Shown here: positions 44,458-53,847 of the stretch, one piece after another
Numbering within the stretch: position 1 is the first letter of the stretch
Layout: every line of letters begins with the position of its first letter
NCBI GenBank assembly: GCA_900104495.1
Contig: FMXS01000004.1
Location: 62,001-126,000, forward strand
Origin: Ruminococcaceae bacterium FB2012
Lineage (GTDB): Bacteria; Bacillota; Clostridia; Oscillospirales; Ruminococcaceae
Direction: 5' to 3'
DNA length: 64,000 nucleotides
Made by a program: the position numbers and the translations under genes
Notes under the pieces: model-generated
Databases searched by the model: none
Seen by the model: only the letters and a program-made list of their open reading frames with translations
Told to the model about the DNA's origin: nothing

Positions 44458-46680
44458 TCAAAAATCTCCGTTTTCCAGGATCATTTCTTTCAGGCAGGTG
44501 TATCTTACCGCCTTGTGATCGTTGTCGATCATGGTGTAGAGCCGTTTGCGCGTTCCGATGATTATCAGCAGCTTCCGGGCTCTTGTCACAGCAGTGTAAA
44601 GCAGATTGCGGTAATAAAGCTTGTCAAAGCCACCGAAAAGTGCGAGTATGACCGCGTCGAATTCGCTGCCCTGGCTTTTGTGGACCGTCACCGCGTAGGC
44701 CAGTTCCAGCTTGTCCAGCATTTCCGAAGTGTATTCGGCTATCCTGCCGTCGAAATCTATGGTCAGACTTTTCAGCACTTTATTGGCTTTGATGACTATC
44801 CCTATGTCGCCGTTGAAGATGCCCGAGCCTTCCTCGGTCTCGTCTTCGCTGACAGAACGCTTCCAGAGTATGTTGTAGTCGTTTCTGGTCTGCATGACCT
44901 TATCCCCCACCCGGAAGGTGGCAAACTGCGTCACGACTTCACTTTTCCCCGCAGCCTTGGGATTCAGTTCCTTCTGTAAAAGCTCGTTGAGCTTCACCGT
45001 GCCGGCAGGTCCCTGCCTTGTAGGTGAAAGCACCTGTATGTTGTTGTATACATCGTATCCGTATGCCCTTGGGAGCCGCTCGCGGCAAAGGTCCAGGACC
45101 AGCTGCTGAAGCTCGGGATAGGTCTGGCGCTGCATAAAGAAGAAGTCGTTGTCCCGCTCGGTGACATCCGGGTATTCCCCCCTCACGATCTTGTGAGCAT
45201 TGGTGACTATCGAGCTTTTCTGCGACTGCCGGAATATCTCCGTCAGCGTAACAACCGGCATAACTCCGCTGTCGATAATGTCCCTCAGCACATTTCCGGG
45301 ACCTACCGAAGGCAGCTGATCCGAGTCGCCTACCAGCACCAGCTTGCAGCTTACCGAGATCGCCCGCAGCACCGCTTCAAACAGGCAGCTGTCCACCATT
45401 GACATCTCGTCGATTATAAGCACATCGCAGTCCAGCGGGGTGTTTTCGTCATGGACGAAGCGGTGATGCTCGTCGTCGATCATATTGACCTCCAGCAGCC
45501 TATGGATCGTTTTGGCTTCGTGCCCGGTCAAGTCGGAAAGTCTTTTTGCGGCACGCCCCGTGGGAGCCGCCAGCATGACGTTCTTTGCTTGCTGTTCAAA
45601 CAGCGAGAGGATTCCGTTAAGAGTCGTGGTCTTGCCCGTTCCGGGACCGCCGGTAAGTATCAGAAAGCCCTTCGACAGCGCCAGATTGATAGCCTTGCGC
45701 TGAGTCTCTTCGTATTTGATGCCGTTCTCTTCTTCGGCTAAATCTATTATCTCAGAATAATCCATTTGAGTATCATAACTCAGTTCGCTCATTATCTTCA
45801 GCCTGCGGGCAATGTAGTCTTCGGCTTTGTAGTAGTCGTGGAGCATTACGAAGACTCTTCCGTCCTTCAAATATTCATGGATGTTCTCTTCTTCCAGCTC
45901 TGAGGTCATCACCCGGCTGAATCGTTCTGCGTCCACGGACAGGAAGGGCAGTGCTCTTTCCCGAAGCTCGTCAAAGGGGACCGCAGTGTATCCCTGGTTG
46001 GCATAGTCTTTAAGTATCCATATTATCCCCGCACGGACTCTTTCGGGAGAATCGGCGGGTACCCCTTGACTTCTTGCGATCCCGTCCGCTCTCGTAAAGC
46101 TGACGTCTATCCCGCTTCGGCAGAGGACATAGGGATTGGACATAATTATATCCTGAGCATCCTCGCCCCACATTTTCCAGGAGCGGACGCTTACGGATGC
46201 AGGCAGTTCAAAGCGGTTTATCATTACCATAAGCGAACGGACCGCAAAAGTCTTTCTGAAATCCTCGCTGATCTTTTCAGCTTTCTTTGCCGATATCCCG
46301 CTGACAGTGGCAAGTCTTTCACGGTCGTTTTCTATCACATCGAGACTGTCTTCGCCAAAGCAGTCAACGATCTTTTTTGCAAGGGCCGGAGTGATGCTTT
46401 CGATCACACCGCTGGTCAGATACCGCCTTATTGCAGAGACTGAAGTAGGCAGACTGCGCTCTGTGAGCTGTGCCCGGAACTGTGTGCCGAAGCGGGAGTT
46501 TTCCTCGAAGCTGCCGGTGCAGCAAAGGTCCTCGCCTTCCTCGATGTTCCCGAGGTCGCCGATCACCGTTACGAGATCGTCCTCCGTCACCATCTTGATG
46601 ACCGCGAACCCCGATTCCTCCGAGCGGAACACAACGCTGTCCACGGTGCCGGAGAGTTTTATCAGATCCTTGTCTTCCAT
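44458..46680 (-). CDS. recD2: RecD2-type ATP-dependent DNA helicase
   Basis: 740-residue 5'-3' helicase of the RecD2 branch, acting without RecBC. An N-terminal OB-like region is followed by helix-hairpin-helix repeats, then the helicase core: Walker A LTGGPGTGKTTTLNG, Walker B VLIIDEMSMVDS, GDSDQLPSVGPGNVLRD, and the final YAVTVHKSQGSEFDAVIL with RNLLYTAVTRA. ATG 46680 follows GAAAGGAACG. It is preceded by a small membrane-protein gene in the same transcript. Confidence 0.94.
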   Translation of the reverse strand: MEDKDLIKLSGTVDSVVFRSEESGFAVIKMVTEDDLVTVIGDLGNIEEGEDLCCTGSFEENSRFGTQFRAQLTERSLPTSVSAIRRYLTSGVIESITPALAKKIVDCFGEDSLDVIENDRERLATVSGISAKKAEKISEDFRKTFAVRSLMVMINRFELPASVSVRSWKMWGEDAQDIIMSNPYVLCRSGIDVSFTRADGIARSQGVPADSPERVRAGIIWILKDYANQGYTAVPFDELRERALPFLSVDAERFSRVMTSELEEENIHEYLKDGRVFVMLHDYYKAEDYIARRLKIMSELSYDTQMDYSEIIDLAEEENGIKYEETQRKAINLALSKGFLILTGGPGTGKTTTLNGILSLFEQQAKNVMLAAPTGRAAKRLSDLTGHEAKTIHRLLEVNMIDDEHHRFVHDENTPLDCDVLIIDEMSMVDSCLFEAVLRAISVSCKLVLVGDSDQLPSVGPGNVLRDIIDSGVMPVVTLTEIFRQSQKSSIVTNAHKIVRGEYPDVTERDNDFFFMQRQTYPELQQLVLDLCRERLPRAYGYDVYNNIQVLSPTRQGPAGTVKLNELLQKELNPKAAGKSEVVTQFATFRVGDKVMQTRNDYNILWKRSVSEDETEEGSGIFNGDIGIVIKANKVLKSLTIDFDGRIAEYTSEMLDKLELAYAVTVHKSQGSEFDAVILALFGGFDKLYYRNLLYTAVTRARKLLIIIGTRKRLYTMIDNDHKAVRYTCLKEMILENGDF

Positions 46681-46711
46681 TCAACGTTCCTTTCTTTTTC
46701 TGTTCTGTATG

Positions 46712-47044
46712 TCAAATGCGGTCCCGCGATATCCTGTCTCTCAGCGCAGAGATGTCCACCGCCTCCACGCCGGAAAGCTCAGCTTCAAGTCGTCTCGCGG
46801 TGAATTCGTTCTCGCCCGCCCGATCAAGTACGATAAGCACGGTTCGGCGCCGGTCACTGCTTTCCAGCATCTCGCCCCAGTAAGCGCTTCTGACCGTCAG
46901 CTCCAGCTGTTCGGTCTTGTCGCTGCAGGGGATCACCACATATCCCTGCGGAGCATTGTCCGGCCTTTCCTGTTTCTTCCAAAGCAGCACGCAGAACGCC
47001 GTCAGCAGTATCAGCAGTACCGCCAGTATGATGACCATTATCAT
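46712..47044 (-). CDS. Small membrane-anchored protein, unknown
   Basis: 110 residues: a membrane helix at about 4-22, then a hydrophilic domain with Cys40 (VVIPCSDKTEQLELTVRSA) and LIVLDRAG. No family recognised with certainty. ATG 47044 is 8 bases behind GAGGAGG; an upstream GTG (47053) touches that site. It is 31 bp ahead of recD2 and shares its promoter, but no functional link is evident. Confidence 0.7.
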   Translation of the reverse strand: MIMVIILAVLLILLTAFCVLLWKKQERPDNAPQGYVVIPCSDKTEQLELTVRSAYWGEMLESSDRRRTVLIVLDRAGENEFTARRLEAELSGVEAVDISALRDRISRDRI

Positions 47045-47127
47045 ATCCCGCACCTCCTCGCCTTATACTATGCCGTCCCGGCAGGGAAGGTGAGATCAAT
47101 GTGTGTGAAAAATAATGCTATTCTTTT

Positions 47128-47156
47128 ATTTTACTATTTTTCGCCGGAATTTTCAA
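47128..47156 (-). promoter_or_regulatory. Promoter of the membrane protein-recD2 operon
   Basis: Minus strand TTGAAA (47151-47156), 17-bp spacer, TAAAAT (47128-47133). Confidence 0.65.
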
Positions 47157-47216
47157 GTCATTTTCACCTGATAACAGAATTTTTTAATTTTTGACAAAAA
47201 AATATTGAAAAGACTA

Positions 47217-47245
47217 TAGACAAAGCGGCTTTTTTATTGTATAAT
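47217..47245 (+). promoter_or_regulatory. Promoter of rsmD-coaD
   Basis: TAGACA (47217-47222), 17-bp spacer, TATAAT (47240-47245); start codon 31 bases downstream. Confidence 0.75.
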
Positions 47246-47276
47246 AATACTACCTAAGAAAAACGAGGTAAATAAA

Positions 47277-47825
47277 ATGAGAGTTATTACCGGTAAAGCA
47301 AGGGGAATGAAACTATCCGCCCTTGAAGGCGAGGACGTCCGCCCCACTACCGATATGGTCAAGGAATCCATATTCTCTATAATCCAGTTCAGCGTCCCGG
47401 GAGCACAGGTGCTTGACCTGTTTGCCGGCAGCGGACAGCTTGGGATAGAAGCCCTCAGCCGTGACGCCGCATTCTGCACCTTTGTGGATAAGAACCGTGA
47501 TTCCTATGAGCTTGTGAAGGCCAATCTCGCTCACTGCAAGCTGACTGAGCTGGCAAGGGTGGAGAATTCCGACAGTCTGAATTTCCTCAAGCTGACTCCG
47601 CAGAAATTCGACATAGCTCTGCTTGATCCGCCTTACAGACAAGGGCTGATCGATAAGGCAATGCCGCTTCTTGACAGGGTGATGAACCCCGGTGCGGTAG
47701 TTGTCTGCGAGCATGAACGGGAATTCCTTGCCGCAGGAGAGTACGGGAGCCTGAAGCTCCGCAAGCGCTACCGCTACGGAAAAATAATGCTCAGCGTCTA
47801 TGACAAGAGCGGCTTGGAGGAATAA
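47277..47825 (+). CDS. rsmD: 16S rRNA (guanine-966-N2)-methyltransferase RsmD
   Basis: SAM-dependent methyltransferase of 182 residues. RVITGKARGMKL at the start, RPTTDMVKESIFSII, the SAM-binding VLDLFAGSGQLGIEALSR, and the catalytic ALLDPPY. Followed directly by coaD (start codon immediately after the stop), the classic rsmD-coaD pair. Confidence 0.95.
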   Translation: MRVITGKARGMKLSALEGEDVRPTTDMVKESIFSIIQFSVPGAQVLDLFAGSGQLGIEALSRDAAFCTFVDKNRDSYELVKANLAHCKLTELARVENSDSLNFLKLTPQKFDIALLDPPYRQGLIDKAMPLLDRVMNPGAVVVCEHEREFLAAGEYGSLKLRKRYRYGKIMLSVYDKSGLEE

Positions 47826-48329
47826 ATGAGGATCGCAGTCGTCCCGGGCAGCTTTGACCCTGTCACCAACGGGCATTTGGATATCATCAACAGAGCTTCT
47901 AAGCTCTTTGATAAGGTCATCGTGCTTGTTTCCTACAATCCGAACAAGCAGAAGGCTCGCTTCTCGGTCAAGGAGCGGCTGGAAATGATAAATGCGGTAA
48001 TCGGGGATTTCGATAACGTGGTGGCTGACTGCAACGACGGTCTGCTGGCGGATTACCTTGAACGGACCGGTGCCTGCGCTATAGTGAAGGGCCTTCGGGC
48101 CGTTACGGACTTTGAATATGAGTTTCAGATGGCACTGGCTAACCGTCAGCTCTGTTCCACCGCCGAAACGGTTTTCCTCACTACAAGCCCTATGAATATG
48201 TACCTTTCGTCGAGTATGGTCCGTGAGATCGCAAGCCTCGGCGGAGATATAAACGGCTTCGTGCCTCCCGCGATACGCGGTGTTATTCTTGAAAGATTAT
48301 CTCCCAATCACGGGAATATCAAAAAATGA
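47826..48329 (+). CDS. coaD: Phosphopantetheine adenylyltransferase
   Basis: Fourth step of coenzyme A synthesis. 167 residues, nucleotidyltransferase motif VVPGSFDPVTNGHLDI, VKGLRAVTDFEYEFQMA, and SSSMVREIASLGG near the C-terminus. No clear independent RBS apart from GGAGGAATAA overlapping the rsmD end, so translation is coupled. Confidence 0.96.
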   Translation: MRIAVVPGSFDPVTNGHLDIINRASKLFDKVIVLVSYNPNKQKARFSVKERLEMINAVIGDFDNVVADCNDGLLADYLERTGACAIVKGLRAVTDFEYEFQMALANRQLCSTAETVFLTTSPMNMYLSSSMVREIASLGGDINGFVPPAIRGVILERLSPNHGNIKK

Positions 48330-48345
48330 AAGGATGTTATTAACT

Positions 48346-48876
48346 ATGAAAATTGATGAGATTCTGGGAATGATGGACGGCCTGCTTGATAAGTCTACCG
48401 CAGTACCGTTTTCCAATAAGCGTATGATCGACGCAGAGCAGATGAGAGAATACATAGACAGCATCAGACTCAATATGCCCGAGGAGATCAATAAGGCTAA
48501 GGAAACTGAGATCGAGTATAAGAATATTATCGCCAACGCCAACCGCGAGGCAGAGCAGATCGTCCGCAAGGCTGAGGAAAGAGCCAAGGCTATGGTCGCC
48601 GAAGAGGAGATCATCAAGCAGGCAAGAGAAGTTGCCAAGCAGGAGCTTGAGCGCGCCAAGAACGAGGCCGACAACACCGTGGCCGAAGCAAGGACTTTGG
48701 CCGATCAGATCGTGGGCGCCGCCAAGGATAACGAGCGCAAGATCAAGACTGCGCTTTCCGCTACCCTTGAAAAGACCCTTACCGATGCCGAAAACACCCT
48801 CCAGAGAGCCTGCGCTGACGTTGCCAAGACCAAGCTCGCAGTAGAGAGAGTAGGCGGCAAGGATATCGCTGAGTAA
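48346..48876 (+). CDS. Coiled-coil protein, unknown
   Basis: 176 residues. The first 45 (MKIDEILGMMDGLLDKS, PFSNKRMIDAEQMREYI) are folded and followed by a long alanine- and glutamate-rich helix (about 55-165), resembling the ATP-synthase b subunit or DivIVA-like coiled coils. Such proteins sit behind coaD in many Ruminococcaceae, annotated simply as ATPase, without evidence of activity. No Walker motif is present. ATG 48346 is used because the conserved start and AAAGGATG fit; the frame is open into coaD. Confidence 0.75.
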   Translation: MKIDEILGMMDGLLDKSTAVPFSNKRMIDAEQMREYIDSIRLNMPEEINKAKETEIEYKNIIANANREAEQIVRKAEERAKAMVAEEEIIKQAREVAKQELERAKNEADNTVAEARTLADQIVGAAKDNERKIKTALSATLEKTLTDAENTLQRACADVAKTKLAVERVGGKDIAE

Positions 48877-48905
48877 TACTCAGATCGGAAAAACTGTATA
48901 ACAGT

Positions 48906-48952
48906 AAATGCCATAGCGTTTCTGCACTTTGAAAACACTATGGCATTTTTAT
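48906..48952 (+). terminator. Terminator after the coiled-coil gene
   Basis: Stem AAATGCCATAG/CTATGGCATTT (48906-48916 with 48938-48948), extended inward by GTTT/AAAC, then TTATTG. Confidence 0.8.
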
Positions 48953-48973
48953 TGAAGGATGTGAACGCATTAT

Positions 48974-49573
48974 ATGAAAAACGTCATTAAACCGATCGCA
49001 CTTTCGGGTATAGCAGCGGAGATCGTCTATTTCCTTTCGGTGACATTGTTTTTGGTGACAAAAGCTGACGCGGCTCTTACCTTTTGGGAGCTGATGACCG
49101 TGATAGGTGCGGCAGCGATCCTTGCCGTGCTTGTGGTTGTCACGGACAGGCTCGGGATGAAAAGGATATACCGCACTTTTATGCTGATCTCACTTTCCGC
49201 GACTATGATAATAACTTCGATAGCACATATAACCAGCATCGGGGTCGTCAGACCCCTTGTGGCAGAGGGCAAGGACATCCCCGATTTCGTCAGGATAGGC
49301 TTTTTCCCCAGCATCGAGATGACTCTTGATTATACCGCGTGGGGACTGTTCATGGGCCTTGCTTTTCTTTCGCTGTATCTTGGCATAAGCGGCAGGTCCG
49401 TAAGGATACTCTCGCTTATATGCGCGGCGCTTTGTTTTGCGGGTTTTGTCGGCAGTTTCTTTTCGGAAAGCCTTTGGTATCTTGCTCCCGCAGGCTACGG
49501 GATCGGCTTCCTTATAATGTGTGTTATGTTTATGCGAATGAAACCCGGCGATATAAATGCCGTTACATCATAA
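48974..49573 (+). CDS. Integral membrane protein, unknown
   Basis: 199 residues with about six membrane helices (roughly 7-27, 38-58, 68-90, 115-137, 142-162, 168-188). No conserved catalytic motif; the general look is of uncharacterised small DUF4386-like membrane proteins. RBS AAGGATG is 9 bases before the ATG. It begins just after a terminator and ends at a strong one, so it has its own unit, but I could not find a clear promoter. Confidence 0.72.
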   Translation: MKNVIKPIALSGIAAEIVYFLSVTLFLVTKADAALTFWELMTVIGAAAILAVLVVVTDRLGMKRIYRTFMLISLSATMIITSIAHITSIGVVRPLVAEGKDIPDFVRIGFFPSIEMTLDYTAWGLFMGLAFLSLYLGISGRSVRILSLICAALCFAGFVGSFFSESLWYLAPAGYGIGFLIMCVMFMRMKPGDINAVTS

Positions 49574-49577
49574 GATC

Positions 49578-49614
49578 AGCCCGGAAGCGACCGAGAGATC
49601 GCTTCCGGGCTTTT
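49578..49614 (+). terminator. Strong terminator between convergent genes
   Basis: 13-bp perfect stem AGCCCGGAAGCGA/TCGCTTCCGGGCT (49578-49590 with 49599-49611), tail TTTTG on the plus strand. It may also stop ppk transcripts. Confidence 0.88.
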
Positions 49615-49618
49615 GATG

Positions 49619-51748
49619 TTATTGCTTTTTTCTGCTGAAACGTGAAAACAGCCGCTTGAAGAATCCCGGCTTTTTCTCCGTCGGGGAGGGAAGTGTTTTC
49701 ATCAGCGGAACATTGGCATAGGCCTCCGCGATGAAGTGCTTTTGCGCGTCAAGGGGCATATTGTCGTTGCTGACGTGGATATAGCTCCGGTCGGAAAGCT
49801 GTTCTCTGGCCTTAACGTTGTCGTTGAATTCCACCTTGAAATAGTCGGTGAGGCGTTCTTTGATCTCGTCGGAGAGTATCGGCGCGGCGATCTCAACGCG
49901 GCGGGTGGTGTTTCGGGTCATGAAATCCGCCGAGGAAATGTAGATGTTCTGCCTTACTCCGGTGCCGAAAATATAGATCCGTCCGTGTTCAAGATAGCGC
50001 CCGACTATGGACACCAGCCGAATGTTCTCCGTTACGCCTTTTATTCCCGCCACAAGGCAGGAAATGCCCCGGATTATCATTTCCACCCGGACACCCGACT
50101 GTGAGCATTCGATCAGCTTGTCGATCAGCGCCTTGTCGGTCAGAGAATTGAGCTTCAGACCCACATAGCCCTCGCCTCCCGCACGGGCAATGCGGATCTC
50201 GTTGTCCATCATTTCCAAAGCGCGGTTTTGCAGACAGTGGGGAGCCGCCCAAAGCAGACGCATACTGTCCACCGTTTCGCCCATTGCCAGCGCCTTGAAT
50301 ACATCGCAGGCGTCAAGCCCGATGTCGGGATTGGCGGTCATCACCGAGAAATCGGCATAGAGTTCGGCTGTCTTTTCGTTGTAGTTGCCCGTGCCGATCT
50401 GAGTGAAGTGTTTCAATCCGCCGGCAGTGCGCTTGGTGATAAGGCAGAGTTTTGAATGCACCTTCAGCCCCGCAGGACCGTATACCACCCGGCATCCCGC
50501 TTCTTCCAACTGGCGGGACTGTTCGAGGTTGTTTTCCTCGTCGAACCTTGCTCTCAGTTCGACAAGCACAAACACTTCCTTGCCGTTCTCCGCCGCTGTA
50601 CACAGCGCCTTGATGACCCGCGAGTTCTTAGCAACGCGGTAGAGCGTCATTTTTATCGACACTACGTCCGGGTCTGTCGCAGCTTCGTCCAGCAGCCGCA
50701 GAAAAGGCTTTATCGATTCATAGGGATAGGAAAGCAGCAGGTCACGCTGAGCGATCTGGTCAAGCATCGGCCTGCTCTCGTCTATCATCCTTGACAGCTG
50801 CGGTTCCCGTTTGGAGTAGAACATCTCGCTGCGCTGAGAGCATTTCGGGCAAAGCGAGAACACATACCCCAGGTCAAGGGGTGCCTTCTCTATAAACACC
50901 TGCTTCGGGGACATTTCCAGCCTTGCACACAGTTCATCGGTGACGTCGTCGGGCATAGCACGGCTCAGCTGGATGCGCACCGGTCTCAGCCGTTTGCGCT
51001 TGCTGATAAGTTCGGACATATTCTGCCTTGCGTCCAGTTCCATATCGAAATCGTCATCAAGGCTTATATCCGCGCTTCTTGTGAGCCTCAGCACGCACCG
51101 CTCTTCGATCTTGTAGCTCGGGAAAGCCTTGTCCGCAAAGGCCGAAATAATATCTTCGATCAGCATATAGCTGACGAGGCCGTTCTCCTCCGGCAGGAAT
51201 ATGACACGCTCAAACTTCTCCGAGCAGCTGATAAGCCCGATAAGCAGACCCGTCTTGCTGGCCAGCTTGGCGCAGATGAACAGCTCTTTGTTCCCGAGAA
51301 ACGGAAACGGATGACGCCTGTCAACTATCACGGCGTTGAGCATGGGCTGCACTTCGTAGGACCAGTATTTCTCAACAAACTCCTGCTCGGTCTTGTTAAG
51401 GCTCTTGAAGCTGCGTCGGCTGACGCCTTTGAGTTCCAGCTCCCGGCAGATCGTGTGGAAGGTCTTGTCCTTGCGGTCGGCAAGTTTTGCCACCCGGGAA
51501 TAGATCTCCGACAGCTGCTCCGAAGGTTTTAGCTTGGTCTTGTTGTCCTTCTCGTTGTCGTCGATCTGCTTCTGATCTATCAGCGCCCCGACGCGCACCA
51601 TAAAGAACTCGTCAAGGTTGCTGGAATAGATCGACGCGAATTTCAGCCGTTCCATTATGGGCACGGAGCTGTCCTGCGCTTCTTCAAGCACTCTCATATT
51701 GAATTTCAGCCACGAGATCTCGCGGTTGTCGTATACTTTCTTAGACAT
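49619..51748 (-). CDS. ppk1: Polyphosphate kinase 1
   Basis: Reversibly polymerises ATP phosphate into polyphosphate. 709 residues, N, H, C1 and C2 domains. Characteristic parts: DNREISWLKFNMRVLEEA, YPYESIKPFLRLLDEAA, IKMTLYRVAKNS, ELRARFDEENN, the phosphohistidine motif VHSKLCLITKR, and IGTGNYNEKTAELYADFS. Start ATG 51748 with GAGAGG upstream. It is the second gene of an operon with a zinc-ribbon membrane protein. Confidence 0.96.
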   Translation of the reverse strand: MSKKVYDNREISWLKFNMRVLEEAQDSSVPIMERLKFASIYSSNLDEFFMVRVGALIDQKQIDDNEKDNKTKLKPSEQLSEIYSRVAKLADRKDKTFHTICRELELKGVSRRSFKSLNKTEQEFVEKYWSYEVQPMLNAVIVDRRHPFPFLGNKELFICAKLASKTGLLIGLISCSEKFERVIFLPEENGLVSYMLIEDIISAFADKAFPSYKIEERCVLRLTRSADISLDDDFDMELDARQNMSELISKRKRLRPVRIQLSRAMPDDVTDELCARLEMSPKQVFIEKAPLDLGYVFSLCPKCSQRSEMFYSKREPQLSRMIDESRPMLDQIAQRDLLLSYPYESIKPFLRLLDEAATDPDVVSIKMTLYRVAKNSRVIKALCTAAENGKEVFVLVELRARFDEENNLEQSRQLEEAGCRVVYGPAGLKVHSKLCLITKRTAGGLKHFTQIGTGNYNEKTAELYADFSVMTANPDIGLDACDVFKALAMGETVDSMRLLWAAPHCLQNRALEMMDNEIRIARAGGEGYVGLKLNSLTDKALIDKLIECSQSGVRVEMIIRGISCLVAGIKGVTENIRLVSIVGRYLEHGRIYIFGTGVRQNIYISSADFMTRNTTRRVEIAAPILSDEIKERLTDYFKVEFNDNVKAREQLSDRSYIHVSNDNMPLDAQKHFIAEAYANVPLMKTLPSPTEKKPGFFKRLFSRFSRKKQ

Positions 51749-51772
51749 ATTCTTTTCCTCTCGGGACAATTA

Positions 51773-52375
51773 TTATTCCGGCAGTTCAGCCGCGGGATAT
51801 CTCGGAAACTTCACATCCTCGGTAAGGACGCCCTCGGCGACCCTTTCCTTTCCCTCAAACAAGTAAAACGCCGTCCCCGCAGGGAAGCCGCAGAAATATC
51901 TGTTTTTAAGCATAAAGGAGATGCGGAAGGTAAGTCCTTCTTCGTCAGATTTTATCTCGTCCAGCGAAACGGGTATCGTGTGGGAGATAGCTTCCGAATC
52001 CTCGTTGACGAAGGTTATCACAAGTATCCTGTTATTTACAAATGTTGTTCTCTTTCTGATAATGTTCCATTTCCCGATAAGACTGGCTTTGGCCGCCGCA
52101 GTCTTGACCGATACGAACTTCCTCGGTCTGCGTTCAAGGGGAGCGATAACGCTGCTGTAATAGACGGAAAGCGCTATCAGAGAAAGCGAAGATACCGTCC
52201 AGACGCTCCGCAGCAGAAACATCAGCAGGAAACAGATGCCCGCCGGGATCCACCAGCTGAGACTGTTATGACGCACGGTGCTTTTCTTTCCGCAGCATCG
52301 GCAGCGGTACTCGCCCAAAGAACTGAGACCCGGACGCTCTATCAGTTCGCCGCACCAGGGACATCTTTTCTCCAA
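51773..52375 (-). CDS. Zinc-ribbon membrane protein, unknown
   Basis: 200 residues: a zinc ribbon (CPWCGEL then CRCCGKKS, residues 5-29), two close membrane helices (about 41-75), and a soluble C-terminal beta-rich domain. It begins at TTG 52375 behind GGAGGTGA. It lies 24 bp upstream of ppk1 and shares its promoter. Function unknown; a regulatory or scaffolding role near the membrane is only a guess. Confidence 0.75.
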   Translation of the reverse strand: MEKRCPWCGELIERPGLSSLGEYRCRCCGKKSTVRHNSLSWWIPAGICFLLMFLLRSVWTVSSLSLIALSVYYSSVIAPLERRPRKFVSVKTAAAKASLIGKWNIIRKRTTFVNNRILVITFVNEDSEAISHTIPVSLDEIKSDEEGLTFRISFMLKNRYFCGFPAGTAFYLFEGKERVAEGVLTEDVKFPRYPAAELPE

Positions 52376-52430
52376 TTTCGCTCACCTCCGCCGACGGTAT
52401 TCAGTAAATGCTGACAACTATCTATATTAT

Positions 52431-52459
52431 ATTATAATATATTCCCTATGTAAAGTCAA
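52431..52459 (-). promoter_or_regulatory. Promoter of the zinc-ribbon protein-ppk1 operon
   Basis: Minus strand TTGACT (52454-52459), 17-bp spacer, TATAAT (52431-52436). Confidence 0.83.
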
Positions 52460-52561
52460 GTGCTTTTAATGCAAAATGCACAATCGTTTCTGCAGCAGTG
52501 ACAACGTTTTATTTATTTTGTCTGCGGAGAGCTTTGTCTGCGGACAACCCGCTTCACGGTG

Positions 52562-52590
52562 TTGACGCATAGCGCTTATTATGCTATAAT
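52562..52590 (+). promoter_or_regulatory. Promoter of the gene at 52622
   Basis: TTGACG (52562-52567), 17-bp spacer, TATAAT (52585-52590). Confidence 0.82.
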
Positions 52591-52621
52591 CATAATATGC
52601 CAAAGAAAGGGGAGTGCCGCT

Positions 52622-52966
52622 ATGCTGTTTTTCAAGCGCAGAAACTCCGAGGACGGATCACCTGTCAAACAGAAAATCAAGGAGATGAAATGCCGGCAGA
52701 TAAGCTATGTGGATACGGATTTTTCCGAGCTTATAAGTGATATCAAATCCGACAGGCGGGCAATACTGAAATTAAAGCCCGTGAATTACTATGCTGTCAA
52801 GAATCAGTATATAATGGCGCATATCTACTCAAACTCCGATCTTTCCGAGAACTATGTGTTTTTCACCCGGGTCGAGTATGAAAAGCGCACAGATAAAAGC
52901 GACTATTTCGACCTTGAAACCGATACTGTCAAAAAAGCCCTCGCTAAAGTGGGCATCATTCTCTGA
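52622..52966 (+). CDS. Conserved-looking hypothetical protein
   Basis: 114 residues, no family recognised. Hydrophilic, with a basic start (FFKRRNSEDG) and a central ILKLKPVNYYAVKNQYIMA stretch. No signal peptide or membrane segment. RBS GGGGAG and a strong promoter indicate a real gene; the frame upstream to 52559 overlaps the promoter and is not coding. mscS follows by 12 bp and is probably co-transcribed. Confidence 0.7.
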   Translation: MLFFKRRNSEDGSPVKQKIKEMKCRQISYVDTDFSELISDIKSDRRAILKLKPVNYYAVKNQYIMAHIYSNSDLSENYVFFTRVEYEKRTDKSDYFDLETDTVKKALAKVGIIL

Positions 52967-52978
52967 GGGGGAAAAGTT

Positions 52979-53788
52979 ATGTACGAAAAATTTATAAAAT
53001 GGATCGAAGACTACGGACCGACTATCCTTTCAGCTGCGCTGATCTTCCTTATCGGCCTTCTGCTCTCAAAAGTTCTGCTGAAGATCATCAGTAAGACTTT
53101 GAAGAAAAGCCGCATTGATCCCACCGGGCACGCATTTCTGCTTTCCATACTCCGTGTTGCGTTTCTTGCGATCATCTTTATCGTTTCACTCTCCAAACTG
53201 GGCGTTCCGATGACTTCGATAATAGCCGTTTTGTCTGCGGCAGGATTGGCAATTTCCCTTGCTCTCAAGGAAAACCTGTCAAATGTTGCCAGCGGTTTCA
53301 TACTGATGTTCGTTCGTCCCTTCAAGGTCGGGGATTATATCTCCACAGGAGGTGCCGAGGGCACAGTCAGCGAGATCACTATCATACACACCTGCCTGCA
53401 CACCATTGACAATAAGGTGGTCTATATCCCAAATGCAACTGTCACAAGCAACACGATCACCAACTACACCGTTGAGGAAAAGCGCCGCCTCGAACAGCAT
53501 TATTCAATTTCCTACAATGCTGATTTTGAAAAGGCCTGCGAGGCTATCCGCTCAGTCCTTCGCAACGACGAGCGTTTTCTTTCGGTTCCTGATGCACCGA
53601 TGATCGTCATGGACGGTCATCACGACAACTCAATAGGCATAATGCTTAGAGTCTGGGTGGATCAGGAAAACTACTGGGCGGTGTATTTTGAGCTTTTCAA
53701 GCGGGTTAAATATGCCTTTGACGAGGCCGGGATCTCTATTCCTTACAACCAGCTGGACGTGCATCTCGACAATCAGGTTCGGCAGTGA
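52979..53788 (+). CDS. Small-conductance mechanosensitive channel (MscS family)
   Basis: 269 residues, three membrane helices (about 13-36, 54-75, 78-105). The pore helix has the usual Gly/Ala pattern (VLSAAGLAISLALKENLSN), followed by GFILMFVRPFKVGDYI and VYIPNATVTSNTITNYT of the beta domain. It opens when membrane tension rises after hypo-osmotic shock. It is co-transcribed with the hypothetical gene before it. Confidence 0.93.
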   Translation: MYEKFIKWIEDYGPTILSAALIFLIGLLLSKVLLKIISKTLKKSRIDPTGHAFLLSILRVAFLAIIFIVSLSKLGVPMTSIIAVLSAAGLAISLALKENLSNVASGFILMFVRPFKVGDYISTGGAEGTVSEITIIHTCLHTIDNKVVYIPNATVTSNTITNYTVEEKRRLEQHYSISYNADFEKACEAIRSVLRNDERFLSVPDAPMIVMDGHHDNSIGIMLRVWVDQENYWAVYFELFKRVKYAFDEAGISIPYNQLDVHLDNQVRQ

Positions 53789-53818
53789 TTTTATATGTAA
53801 ATATTGTATTAACAGCAC

Positions 53819-53847
53819 TTGTAATTTGTGATAGTTTGGTGTATAAT
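53819..53847 (+). promoter_or_regulatory. Promoter of oadG-oadB
   Basis: TTGTAA (53819-53824), 17-bp spacer, TATAAT (53842-53847). Confidence 0.68.

Noticed and set aside
52491..52560. Two TCTGCGGA copies (52521 and 52537) upstream of the gene at 52622 considered as an operator
   Set aside because: Only two short copies with no dyad symmetry; not enough to support a binding site.
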